From Larix kaempferi (Eukaryota > Streptophyta > Pinopsida > Pinales > Pinaceae): a DNA stretch of 64,000 nucleotides. Of the stretch, positions 46,850 through 58,176 are shown piece after piece; position 1 is the stretch's first letter, and each line of letters opens with the position of its first letter. The notes under the pieces are model-generated. The model saw nothing but the letters and a program-made list of their open reading frames with translations, was not told the DNA's origin and did no database searches. The position numbers were made by a program, and so were the translations under genes. The stretch covers positions 5,253,501 to 5,317,500 of the forward strand of contig BSBM01000423.1 in assembly GCA_027924585.1 (NCBI GenBank), given 5' to 3'.

Positions 46850-48617
46850 TGTACTGCCCCTAGACTACTGTAGACATTGAGGGCACCAGCTGAGTGACCC
46901 GACTGTTTCAAACATTAATAAAATAACCCTATGATTATTTTGACTATATTTATAATTACATTTGATTGATATACGTGCATTTGGGTAGTTATTGTGAATG
47001 GACGATTTCATGTTGTTTAACGATTAACTTCAATATGAAAACTGTACATATGAATGATTCTTAACGACTAGTTGTGCAATTGATTATGTGATTAGACAAA
47101 TGAGTAACGATTGAGTAAACTATAGATGCTTAATGAAGCAATAGATTTGTAAATCAAATTGTGATTATTGAGGACAGTGCTACTAATTTACGTTTGTGAG
47201 AAATTTGTGTAGCGACAGGTGAAACGGTTCATCGACGGACACACCGAGGAATATGAAGGGTTGTAGAAAATGGGTAAATCACACATAGGGAGAGCGACAA
47301 TGATGTCAACTTCCGACAGAATACCATGCTTGAGCAGATAAGCACTGATCCGCTTGCTCAAGAGGAAAGTGTGAGGGTGTACGAGGTGCGCCACGACAGA
47401 GCTGGTCAAGTACGAGTTGGGGGGAGCATAGTGAGAACGGACTCACTCCTCGGTGCCATTAGTCCCTAATAGTGTGTAGACGGAGGATGGAAGGTAACGG
47501 CTCCTGAAATCCCTACATGAAGTTCCCGCAAGTCAAAACGAAAGGATGACGACAAAAGGGCCTTATGGTGCAGTACCCTGTCGAGAACGGAAAGAGTGGA
47601 TGTAAGGACCCAACGATGTGGTACCTTGCCGAAGAATGGAAACTACGAATGACTGGACCCGACGGTGTGGTGCCATGTTGGGGAAATGCAATTAAGGAAT
47701 GGGGAAGCCCGACGGCGCAGCACCGGGGTCCTAGTGAAAATGATTGTTAAACTTAACTGCATAAAAACATATAAGTTTGCACCTAGAACATTACTTAGAA
47801 ATGCATTTGAGTACTTTAGGCATTTGCACATAAATGATTACTTTGGCATTTAAATAATATTAAGTGTTATTTAGGCATTTTCACATAAAAGAATATTTTG
47901 AGCATTTAAAATAATATAAATCCTTATTTTAGGAGCAAAGTAGAATCCTAAGCATGGACACCTAGTCAACTCCACTTACACCTCAAAATTAGGAGTTAAG
48001 TAAAATATCTAGGGGACAAACATGAGAAATCTTAGGAATGTTGGTGCAATTCCTAGAAAAACTGACACATAGATGGGTGAGTATTATTAAATTGGAAATT
48101 TAATAAAATATGTATTTATGCATGAAGCGACATGTGTCGCATGGAATGTTCCTTTAAAAGGAAGGTTTTGGGAATGGGTAAAGGACCCAGACCCTCGATG
48201 ACTATCGTAATTTTGAGTTACCTCACGACTTGCTGCTATTGAGGGTTGGGCTGGAAACTTTGGTTGAGGGGGATCCCAAGCTGAGTTTCCCAAGTGAGTG
48301 TGTGAGCTCTACGACCTGAAGCTCGGGGGAGGCCATGCGACTGAAAGCATGAGCCTATGGTTGGGTGGCGAAGCTAATGGTTGTTTCGCCAATGGTTAAA
48401 CAAGCTTCTGCTGGAGGGGCACAACAAGCGAAGCGGACGTCGAGGGCAAGCATGATCGGACTGATGACGACTACTCCTCCAACAACAGATTCAGGTATTA
48501 TGTTTTTGTTAGTTCTCGAATTTGATAAGTTTTCTTAATAATTTTGGATCATAATGGTTGTATTGTGTTTTAAGTTTCTAATAATTTTTAAGTAAGTCCA
48601 AAAGGGGGGTCCGTATA
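46850..48617 (+). repeat. 5' LTR of LARD-2
   Basis: 1,768-bp partner of 54134-55905. Its last bases read CCGTATA where the partner has CCCTACA. The antisense frames 48087-48293 (68 codons) and 47188-47409 are open. Confidence 0.95.
48087..48293 (-). other. Conserved 68-codon antisense frame in LARD LTR (copy 3 of 4)
   Basis: Same length as the frame at 15826-16032 (NSAWDPPQPKFPAQPSIAAS to FIKFPI), antisense to LARD-2. The fourth copy is at 55371-55577. No recognised domain. Confidence 0.35.
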
Positions 48618-48619
48618 TT

Positions 48620-48631
48620 TGGTATGAGAGC
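48620..48631 (+). other. Primer binding site of LARD-2, one mismatch
   Basis: TGGTATGAGAGC, differing from the tRNA-Met site TGGTATCAGAGC by one base. Confidence 0.8.
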
Positions 48632-51618
48632 CAGGTTGAGCCCTGAGGGCACCGGACTCATATTATTCAGGGGTTGTCGGCATCTTCGTCAATTTGGATC
48701 GGACCGGACTGCCGAATCAACTGCAACCATGACTCGAATCAGGTTCAATAAATTGTTTTATTTATTTTCTCTTGTATGTGAGATTGATGTTTTTGTTTTA
48801 CTTTAAAAAAGAAAAAAGAAAAAAAGGGGTGAATCGATCTACTTTTCTGAGATTTTTATAAACTTTGTGTATTTCTTAATGTCCATTTATAATTCTGTCT
48901 ATAATACTTTCTGGGTCTGATCTCAATCCCAGGTCATTAAGTTAAGTCAGATCTCTGTTGAAAGTATAGTTTTGATCTTGCTATTCGAACCTTGGATCGC
49001 TGTCATCTATCTCTCTACCATTTCGAATTGCGTTTGATCTCTGCTATTTGATACGTTTTTTTTTTTAGATTTCTTTAGGTGAGAAAAGGCGCATTGTTTC
49101 CTGAGTTTTACTACTTAGAAGATATCGGTTGCTAATACGTATAGTAATCTAAAGCTTACATCAGATCATGTGGGGAAAACAAGTTTGCATCCTGGATTTC
49201 TATGAATATCCTCATCTCTGGTTCGAATGGTTGTGCAATCTGGAGTGTTTTTTTTTTTAAATAGCATTTACCTCTGCTGTAGTGGCATTCTGGTTTTCTT
49301 ATTTTAAAATCGTATTTTACCTCCGCTATGATCGATGGAATTGATCTTTACTGTTGGATTTGCATATTGCTGTCATCTTTTATCCCTGACTCAATGCCAT
49401 AGTTAATCTTTGGATCAGGCAGCGTAGACAATTTCTGAGATTTAAATCACTATGGTCTTTTCTGGTTTAACCTCTGTGTTCAAGATGAAGTTATCGTGAA
49501 AGGGTTTATACTTTTTTTTCTTTTATATTAACTCTCTGTGAAGTAGGGATAGTGACCAGTATTGTTTTAACCACTGCAAAACAGAGTTAATTTTTAAAGG
49601 GTTGTACCTTCTATTTTCTATTTAATTCTCTGAGAAGTAGGGATAGCTATCAGCATTAATTGCAAAGTTAACTTGTAGAGTATCACTATTTAGTTTGAAT
49701 TTATGCATTGTAGCTCAAAAACAAAACGAATCTAAGTGATCTCAATGTGCAGATGATCCTTGTTTTCATTCTCTGCGTGGAGGTGTTAAACGCCTCATCT
49801 GAACTGAGGTGTATTGTTGGATCCAAGAATTTGACTTGCATATCATATGTATTGTCCCGTGTTGCCATAGGAATGCCCATATGATCTTTGGATGTTATTT
49901 ATGAATGTGTAAATAATTTTGTTTTCTGTATATGTTACTTGTAGATTCCTACAATGAAATCGGATGATCCACTACGATCTATTGCTCTGCTTATACCAAC
50001 CGATGCCTTCCTATTTTGATAATTGCTTATAGATCACAACAATCGGATCACTGTCTTAGTGCTATGCAGCGATGGTTCTTTTGCTTTAAATCTCTTTATA
50101 ATTTGTTGTTTGATTGAGTATGAACCCTTCTCTTCCATCGAGATTCCACCGAGAGATCTCCATACTCTATATGCTGCAACGTTTGGGCTAGCCTCTGTCC
50201 TCTTGGGTGTTGCTGTTCATAGGTTATACTGAACGCTGTTTTCATAGATTTTTTATGTATTTCTGATGTTGCCCTCGATTTGGAAGGAATGGTAGTATTA
50301 TATATATATTGGTAAACCGAGAAACCTCTGTCCATCGTGGGTGATGAGGATCACTGTCTTTGATTATTACTTTGGATTTAGTCGGATCGTTGTATTATAT
50401 ATATACTGGTCATTTTCTATAGAGTTACAGTGCCCAGTTTTGTATTGTCTGTATGCTGGATTCCAAATCTTGATTTCAGCCTGTTAGATTTGTTCCCATT
50501 GCCAAAACAGAATCCTTGTAGAGTTATTGAATACGTAGCTAAGCTGTGTATGTTTTATTGTTCATTAATTATTTCTAATTCATCTTCTTTTGTATTTGGT
50601 GAATATAAATTTAAACCTGCAATCCCACCTCTGGAATATGATTTGAACTTATTGATAGATCTTGAGTTTTTAAGGCTCTGTCATGTAAACTCTGTAACCA
50701 ACTATAGAGAACCCCATTCGTCTCTAAGAACTCGGTACATTGAGATAATCATGAGAGAGTGGTCGGATTGATCAGCGTCCTCTCCTTCCGTCCGTGCAGA
50801 TGCCAGCACCAATGCGTGTAAAACGTTTGAGTTTTAATTGCTTGGTGGCGATGCATGGCGTGTTAGGTATTTAATGAATTGAAGTTGTCTTTATTTACGC
50901 CACTTCTCGTTTCCCAACCCAATCCTTGAGGTTTTCCGTGTTAAAGTCGCAGCTGGAAAAAGCCCATCAACCGATCCATCTAATATCTCTCTGAGTCGGT
51001 TATTATCTTGTCTCCAATCTCATGATCTTTTGTTACTACTTATGTGCTTGCTGGATTTAATTTAATGGACATTGGATGCATAAGGCATGCGTTGAACTCC
51101 ATACCATTTCTTGACATAATAAAAGACTATCACTCTTAAAATCCACTCCTAAAAGAGATTACTTTTACAGAATTACTAAAAATAGAAGATTGCATCATGC
51201 AAGACCGCCATTGTATTGGTCAATGAGTAAGATTGGATAAGATTGTGTTATAAAATTGCATCATTACATTATAATCTCGCCTCATAAAGGGCATACATAA
51301 TATTGCGTTTCATAAGATTGTATTGTAGAATTGTATCGCAAGATCACAGGTTCATGTATAGATACGGCCGACATACCGCGTGGAGAATGACTTCAATATT
51401 TTATTGAGTGAAAGTTATATTTATATTATCTTTAATAAAACATGAGTATAATATCGATGGGATAGCTACCTTCAGAGTTGCGTTAAGTAGTGATAAACAC
51501 ATGTTAAAATTACCATTGAGACGGTTAACGGGATTTCACTCCATTCAAATCTCATAAAGTTCTGTCATTATCCAAGGTAACTGAACTGCGTAATCGTCAT
51601 TAACTGATGAATTAAAAT

Positions 51619-51790
51619 GTATACATGTGAATCAGCTTGGAAATCTTATATATGCATGAATATATATATTATATAAATATACTTTAAGAAAGTTTAAATT
51701 ATTTTTGTATACATGTGAAGAAAGGAATTCTATATATGCACGAATATATATATCATATGAATATACTTTTAGAAAGTTTAAATACATACG
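51619..51790. repeat. 87-bp tandem duplication
   Basis: TGTATACATGTGAA recurs at 51619 and 51706, each followed by a similar ATATATGCAYGAATATATATAT stretch and AGAAAGTTTAAAT. Confidence 0.85.
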
Positions 51791-53765
51791 GACAGAATAT
51801 CGACGTTTCGATATTTTATTTGAAATGAAGAATGTTGTAGTATATGAGGTAAGAAGGAATATCACAATAAGATATGTAATATGTAATTAAGTAGAATCAA
51901 AGGTATAAGTATCTAGTAGTTTATATATTCATGCATTAGGAGAAAAATACATGTTAGAGTTTTAGTTTATTTATTTATTTATATATAGAGTTTCGACTAA
52001 TTCTTGAAATTTAGTTATGGTCTATTTATATTGAAGTGAAATAATTAAAGAATAAATTGAAACGAATTTCTAAGTTCAATTCCTTATATGGAAATTGTAG
52101 TTATTTTTATTATATCTAAAGTGATATATTTAATAGAATAAATTGAATTGAATTCTAGGAAGTGGAAAACAAAAAGGGTATTAAATATTTCTAGTTGGGA
52201 TGGAATATTAAAGTTTAATATGTAAGTAAACATTGTTAAAGTAGCTAATTCTTTTAGAATATATATAAAATAAAAATGTTACATGTGACCATAGAAATTG
52301 ATGAAATTATTTAGATGTTGAGGAAAATGTATTTATATATAATGGAACTATTATAAAATTGCATTTAAATACTTGAAGGAAATAAGTATATTTGATAATA
52401 CATTTACTTTAAGATAGTGAAGGAAAAGTATTTATATGTAATAGAATCATTATAGAGCTATATTCAAATACTTTAAAAGAATTATCTATATGAATGATGG
52501 AACTTTAGATGTATTAATACATCTATGGCATTTGAAAAGAAGTTTTTATGTATGATTTTGAAATCATGAACTGTTATGATTTTAAAACAATTACAATTTT
52601 AGGTTGAAGAAGAGAGCATATATATATATATATATCCTAAAAGGCTTACTATATCTTGCGATGAGGTCTTAATATCAAAAGGATGGAAGAACATAGTCTA
52701 ACTTGATGAGTAAGATTGAGGAATATGACACCGCACAAGAATGATTCGTAGAAAACAAACCAATGAGGAATTCAATTTGGAAATTGAGAATAAGGAAATT
52801 GAAGAAAGTTTTAATGGGAATTAGAAGCATTGGAAAGCTTTTTGAATTAATTAAAAAGGAATATCTTAATCATGTATAGGAGGAAATTGAAGTAGGTGAT
52901 GTATAATGGCTTGGTAATGATGAAGTGTAACTTGGAAGACCTACCCAGGGGCCCTACAAACTGAACTCAAATGAAGCTAACCTTAGGTCATGGTAAAACA
53001 TTGATGAAAAGGAAAACTAACTCTCGATATGGAAACTCGATGAGGTTAAGAAAACACAATTAGTACGATTTGAGGAGATTATCGAGGTAGTCCTATGACA
53101 AAAGAAATGATGAAATGAAGTAAAGATATGATAAGCTCAATAATCTGGACATGATATTACTGAAGAAAAGGACTGAGAGTTAACTTTTAAATGTTCGTCT
53201 AAGTCACTAAGTTTTGAGGCCTCAAATCCTATCAATTTGAGAACCAACATTTAGGGGTTTTTGGAAGTAACCTTATGGAAATTGGTTTTGAAATATTTGA
53301 GGATCTCTCTCTCTTGATTTGTTAAAAACGTGACCATGTCTTACCCATCTTCGATTAACGGAATATGTTATGATGTTTACCTTCTCGTCTTGGAGGGAAG
53401 GATGACCAAATATATTTGGAGTCTTGCTTGATGGTGATTTGCTAACTAATGGGTGGCTATTGATGTTGTATAGCTTGTAATTAATTTTGGATATCATAGA
53501 CCTTCGCAGATCTAGGTTGGTATTGACAATTATGAAGGCATTATTGGATTTACAATACGCATGTTACGATTGAGCTCATGATGATGTATTGGAACCATGT
53601 TGGTTGAAAAAGAAAACTTACGATTAAAACCACTAGTGCTTAGAGCCTTGATCGTTGGAGAAAAATAGAAGAGAATGACAAGAAGATCAGAATAGGAAAT
53701 TAGAAAGTTAAGCCTAGTGATGGAAGTATGAGAATAAATTTAACTTCGAGACGAAATTCTATACA

Positions 53766-53840
53766 AGAGGGGCTGCATGTAATGCCCCTAGAATGACTAT
53801 GGACCTTAAGGGCACTGTCGAGTGACCCGACTGAACAACT
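53766..53840 (+). repeat. Internal copy of LTR start plus polypurine tract (LARD-2)
   Basis: AGAGGGGCTGCA is followed by TGTAATGCCCCTAGAATG at 53778. About 60 bases, ending in GAGTGACCCGACTG, track the true LTR start at 54134. LARD-1 has the same arrangement. Confidence 0.8.
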
Positions 53841-54121
53841 TCGATATAGTGGGCTTATGAGCCTTGTTATGTCTTAAATGATTGAGGAAAACCTGAAGAT
53901 GTGAATGATGACAATGATTGATAAATGAATTAAGGAATTAAATTATATGTGTGGAGTGGGATAATTGATTGATTAGTTCTTGCTTAATGATTAGCCTTGA
54001 TTGATCAAGTCAAAGTGCAGTAGGACAGTTACAGTCCTAGCTCTGCGACTTGGGAGGATGCAACTGAGATGTGTCATAACTTTCCATTTTTATTCTGAAC
54101 TTTGGGACGAAGTTTTAAATA

Positions 54122-54133
54122 AGTAGGGGTGTA
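54122..54133 (+). other. Polypurine tract of LARD-2
   Basis: AGTAGGGGTGTA directly before the 3' LTR; identical to LARD-1. Confidence 0.8.
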
Positions 54134-55905
54134 TGTAGTGCCCCTAGACTACTGTAGACATGTAGGGAACCTGCTGAGTGACTCGACTGTTTGAAACATT
54201 AATAAAATAACCCTATGATTATTTTGAGTATATTTATGATTATGATTGACTGATATACATGCATTTGGGTAGTTATTGTGAATGGACGATTTCATGTTGT
54301 TTAACGATTAACTTCGATATGAAAACTGTACATATGAATGATTCTTAACGACTAGTTGTGCAATTGATTATGTGATTAGATGAATGAGTAACGATTGAGT
54401 AAACTATAGATGCTTAATGAAGCAACAGATTTATAAATCAAATTGTAATTATTGAGGACAGTGCTACTAATTTACGTTTGTGAAAAATGTGTGTAGTGAC
54501 AGGTGAAACGATTCACCGACAGACACACCGAGGAATATGAAGGGTTGCAGAGTATGGGTAAATCACACACAGGGAGAGTGACGATGATGTCGACTTCCAA
54601 TGGAATACCACGCTTGAGCAGATAAGCACTGATCCGCTTGCTCAAGAGGAAAGCATGAGGGCATACGAGGTGGGCCACGACGGAGCTGGTCAAGTACGAG
54701 TTGGGGGGCATGTAGTGAGAACGGACTCACTCCTCAGTGCCATTAGTCCCTAATAGTGTGTAGACGGAGGATGGAAGGTAACGGCTCCTGAAATCCCTAC
54801 ATGAAGTTCTCGCAAGTCAAAACGAAAGGATGATGGCAGAAGGGCCCGACGGTGCGGTACCCTGTCGAGAACAGAAAGAGTGGATGCAAGGACCCAACGA
54901 TGTGGTACCTTGCCGAAGAATTGAAACTAGGAATGACTTGACCCAACGGAGTGGTGCCATGTTGGGGAAATGAAATTAAGGAATGGGGAATCCCAACGGC
55001 ACGACACCGGGGTCCTAGTGAAAATGATTGTTAAACTTAACTGCATAAAAACATATAAGTTTGCACCTAGAACATTACTTAGAAATGCACTTGAGTACTT
55101 TAGAAATTTGCACATAACTGATTACTTTGGCATTTAAATAATATTAAATGTTATTTAGGCATTTGCACATAAAAGATTATTTTGAGCATTTAAAATAATA
55201 TAAATCCTTATTTTAGGAGCAAAGTAGAATCCTAAGCATGGACACCTAGTCAACTCCACTTACACCTCAAAACTAGGAGTTAAGTAAAATATCTAGGGGA
55301 CAAACATGAGCAATCTTAGGGATGTTGGTGCAACTCCTAGAAAAACTGACACATAGATGGGTGAGTATTATTAAATTGGAAATTTAATAAAATATTTATT
55401 TATGCATGAAGCGACATGTGCCGCATGGAGTGTTCCTTTAAAAGGAAGGTTTTGGGAATGGGTAAAGGACCAATACCCTGGATGACTATCGTAATTTTGA
55501 GTTACCTCATGACTTGCTGCTATTGAGGGTTTGGCTGGAAACTTTGGTTGGGGGGGATCCCAAGCTGAGTTTCCCAAGTGAGTGTGTGAGCTCTACAACC
55601 TGAAGCTCGAGGGAGGCCATGCGACTGAAAGCATGAGCCTATGGTTGGGTGGCGAAGCTAATGGTTGCTTCGCCAATGGTTAAACGAGCTTCTGCTGGAG
55701 GGGCACAACGAGCGAAGCAAACGTCAAGGGCAAGCGTGATCGGACTGACGACGACTACTCCTCCAACAATAGATTCAGGTATTGTGTTTTTTTTAGTTCT
55801 CAAATTTGATAAGTTTTATTAATAATTATGCATCATAATGGTTATATTGTGTTTTAAGTTTCTAATAATTTTTAAGTAAGTCCGTCCAAAAGGGGGGTCC
55901 CTACA
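54134..55905 (+). repeat. 3' LTR of LARD-2
   Basis: 1,772-bp partner of 46850-48617. Antisense frames 55371-55577 and 54472-54711 are open. Confidence 0.95.
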
Positions 55906-56023
55906 AGATATTTGAAAGGAGTGACTGTAAACATCTATCAAAAGCCACAAGGGTTGATTAATTATCTCATAGATACATTTTCAAGAGAAGGAGATTGGGT
56001 CTTAAATTTGTTCTCAGGTTCAA
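55906..56023 (+). pseudogene. Methyltransferase gene, exon 6 right part with motifs X and I
   Basis: Reads RYLKGVTVNIYQKPQGLINY, then LIDTFSREGDWVLNLFSGS. KPQGLINYLI is the motif X type segment and VLNLFSGS the motif I AdoMet-binding loop (usual form: D.F.GSGTT). The expected exon end is after 56023. The base pair following is AT where a GT donor is needed, and preceding bases read AA where GG would complete the motif. The exon end therefore looks mutated by G-to-A changes. An upstream GT at 56018 would instead give FSGTT. Confidence 0.7.
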
Positions 56024-56156
56024 ATAAAATTTATGATATTACATATGAAAGCATATTTGAAGTTTTATTGTTTTTTTATTCTTCATTATTTTATTGCTTT
56101 AGAGTATGCTTCTTTATGCTATTTAACTTAACTTTCCTTTTGTTTTTGGTGATTAG

Positions 56157-56503
56157 GTACAACAATAGCATGCTCCTTAAAGAAAGTAAGAAATTGCATA
56201 TCTATTGATAATTATCCACTGCAATGCAATTACATCAAGCAAAGAGTTAATGCTACTGAAGTTCTTCTAGATGAACTGCAAGAATTTGGTTTGAAGAAAG
56301 GAGAGTTTAGTGAAACACTTGTGGAAAATATGTCAAAAGAGCCTCAACCCCCATTAGGAGGGTTGTTTGGAAAGGAGCACTTTGAGAATATTGCAGACAT
56401 AGAAGACCCAATGGAAGAGGACATTGTTGTCCCCAAAGAAAGCCAAGCTCCAGCAAATTCCAATTTCGATGAAGAATTTGGCCTACATGATATTGTTCAT
56501 TAG
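56157..56503 (+). pseudogene. Methyltransferase gene, last exon
   Basis: Acceptor GATTAG at 56156. The frame stays open for 115 codons to TAG at 56501-56503. It starts TTIACSLKEVRNCISIDNY, then CNYIKQRVNA, the part after motif I in which an acidic residue contacts the AdoMet ribose (here SID). An acidic tail follows (IEDPMEEDIVVPKES, ending EFGLHDIVH). No damage is seen in this exon. Confidence 0.72.
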
Positions 56504-57004
56504 TTTCATGTCTTAAAGAAAATGTTAAATTTGACATTTTTTTGATAAGATATATTAGTAATGTTTTGACTTTCAAACTTTATTTTAGAAATAAAATTTC
56601 TATATATAATGTTTTTAATATGTTTTTTAGAAATATATGGCATAGGTTTTCTTGAATTTATGTAAATCGCCACTTTTCCAAAAAAATATGAAATAGTATC
56701 ATTTTTATACAAAATATCTCTAAAAATTCATTGAAAATTTTGCAAAATGTATATGTTTTTCATTATAAATTGCTTATAGATGTATGTTATTTTGTTAAAT
56801 TTCTAAAAACACACTTGAAAATAGAAATTAAAAATATTTCACGTCAAAGATAATTCAAAGGCCCAAAAAAAATGCCTCAAAATGAAAATGTGTGATACTG
56901 ATATCAACCCTTTTTGAAACAGAGCTAAAAATAGCTATTAAAATTAGGAGAGAGAAAAATGAGAACTATGTCGAGTTCTCGTTTCATAGCATAAGGGGTT
57001 GACT

Positions 57005-57165
57005 ACTGACGATGACGATGATGCTTGCGATGATGATGATGTTCTTGATGATGATAATGATGACAATGATTATCATGATGATGATGATGATCAGGTCGGT
57101 GGTGTTGGTGATGATGATGTTTGTCATACACATTGTTGTCATTAGTGTCATCATCAGTGACATCG
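57005..57165. repeat. (GAT)n-rich microsatellite, imperfect
   Basis: Runs of GATGATGAT and GATGAC interrupted by GTTCTT, AATGAT and TCAGGTCGG. It produces false ORFs on both strands. Confidence 0.9.
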
Positions 57166-57249
57166 TCATTACAATTTTATTTTATTTTAAAATCAAAACT
57201 TTATTTTCAAATTTAATTGTATTCTTTATTTCAAGTTATAATTTATTTT

Positions 57250-57252
<3 letters not shown>

Positions 57253-57291
<39 letters not shown>
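57253..57291. repeat. (TA)n microsatellite
   Basis: TA run of about 38 bp with one GTA interruption. Confidence 0.95.
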
Positions 57292-57292
<1 letters not shown>

Positions 57293-57522
57293 TTACATAC
57301 AAATATAAATAAATATAAAATAAATAAAAACAATACATATAAATATAAAAAAATATAAAACATTAGAAAAAAACATTTCAAAATATAACATTTACCTCCC
57401 TCCATCGTGTGAACATATTTCACTTGCCTCACCCACGAACCTAGCCTAGAGGACATAAATTTCAGCGAGGAGGTCACATAGGAGTTCTAGGAGGTCATAG
57501 AGGAGGTTGAGGAGGTCAACGA

Positions 57523-58164
57523 TGTTGATGTATTTGTAACTTCGGAAGATATTCACTTGTATATTGTATGTATTACATTTGTACTTTATTGTATCCCCAA
57601 CAGAGATGTATTATTCCTCCAATTGGAAGTGTCATCATTTGTATTTGCAAGTGTCGCAAGTTATATTGTAAGTGTCGTAACTTGTATTTGATGGGTTATT
57701 AGACCACCTTAGCGGGGTCGGCCCAGTATGAGCTAAAGGGTTATTAGAACACCCTAGTGGGGTCGACCCAATTTCAAGTGGTAGTGGGTTATTAGACTCT
57801 CCTATGGGAGGTCGGCACAGTTAGAGTAAAAGGCAAGTAAAGGTAAAGTATAAATAGAGAGGAGAACCTCTCTATTTATTCATTCACACACTCACTCACT
57901 TCGCCGTAGTGAGAGAGAGGAGGAGTGCGCACAAGTGGAGGAGGAGTAGCTGCTGAATACATCTATCTTTTGGGGATTCATCTTGGTGATCTTTGTATTG
58001 GTGCTTATTCTATCTTTGAGGAAGTTGCAGGGTTTTTCACCTTCTTGGTTTTCCCCGATGAAATGCTTTGTGTCTCTTGTCTCTTGTGTTTGATATGAAG
58101 TACATTTTGTTCTCTCAGTTAAGATCCTAGATCATATTGAATTGAATGATGAAAAAGTAACATG
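57523..58164 (+). repeat. 5' LTR of Copia-2
   Basis: 642 bp, TGTTGATGTATTTGTAACT to AAAAAGTAACA. Direct repeat of 63367-64000. Confidence 0.93.
57849..57857 (+). promoter_or_regulatory. TATA box in Copia-2 LTR
   Basis: TATAAATAG, also kept in the right LTR at 63693-63701. It is followed by an inverted repeat (AGAGAGGAGAACCTCTCT) that could lie at the RNA start. Confidence 0.65.
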
Positions 58165-58176
58165 GTATCAGAGCTA
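58165..58176 (+). other. Primer binding site of Copia-2
   Basis: TGGTATCAGAGC directly after the LTR; perfect tRNA-Met type. Confidence 0.92.

Larger units (their letters stand above)
48632..54121 (+). other. Non-coding interior of LARD-2
   Basis: No gag or pol domain. The longest ORF (50430-50771, 113 codons) resembles no family and is probably chance. The right part (about 52900-54120) aligns with the LARD-1 interior. A local 87-bp duplication is at 51619-51790. The left part has recurring CTCTG(C/A)..AGAT phrases. Confidence 0.65.
46845..55910 (+). mobile_element. LARD-2: large non-autonomous LTR element, plus strand
   Basis: Spans 46850-55905 with target duplication AGATA (46845-46849 and 55906-55910). 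LTRs start TGTAGTGCCCCTAGACT (TGTACTG in the left copy) and end GGGGTCCCTACA. Primer site at 48620, polypurine tract at 54122. The 5.5-kb interior has no retroviral domain. Same family as LARD-1 but inverted relative to it. It interrupts exon 6 of the methyltransferase gene. Confidence 0.92.
30462..56503 (+). pseudogene. Split ParB-like / amino-methyltransferase gene
   Basis: Seven traced exons (30462-30559, 43825-44281, 44379-45785, about 45938-46045, 46137-46570, 46665-56023 interrupted by LARD-2, 56157-56503) give about 1,050 codons. The product combines a ParB/sulfiredoxin-like domain (exon 3) with a bacterial-type N4/N6 amino-methyltransferase (exons 5-7) in beta order: motif IV first, then X and I. 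Such enzymes methylate cytosine-N4 or adenine-N6 in DNA. Most introns have GT-AG borders and preserve phase, which argues against recent bacterial contamination. A Gypsy sits in intron 1 and a LARD in exon 6. At least seven in-frame stops, two frameshifts in exon 3, a shift at the LARD junction and a ruined splice donor show that this copy is dead. The true start codon was not found. Target base and origin are unknown. Confidence 0.75.
56504..57522. other. AT-rich downstream flank with microsatellites
   Basis: 3' flank of the methyltransferase gene. No gene seen. It holds a GAT-rich microsatellite and a TA repeat, listed separately. ORFs of repeated Met/Ile are repeat artefacts. Confidence 0.6.

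Noticed and set aside
50430-50771. 113-codon ORF inside LARD-2
   Set aside because: No family resemblance and no counterpart seen in LARD-1; most likely chance.
43825-56503. Bacterial contamination or endosymbiont DNA as the source of the methyltransferase
   Set aside because: The gene has spliceosomal introns and is interrupted by plant LTR elements with clean target duplications, so it is resident in the plant genome.
57012-57308. Met/Ile-rich ORFs on both strands
   Set aside because: They are translations of a GAT microsatellite and a TA repeat.
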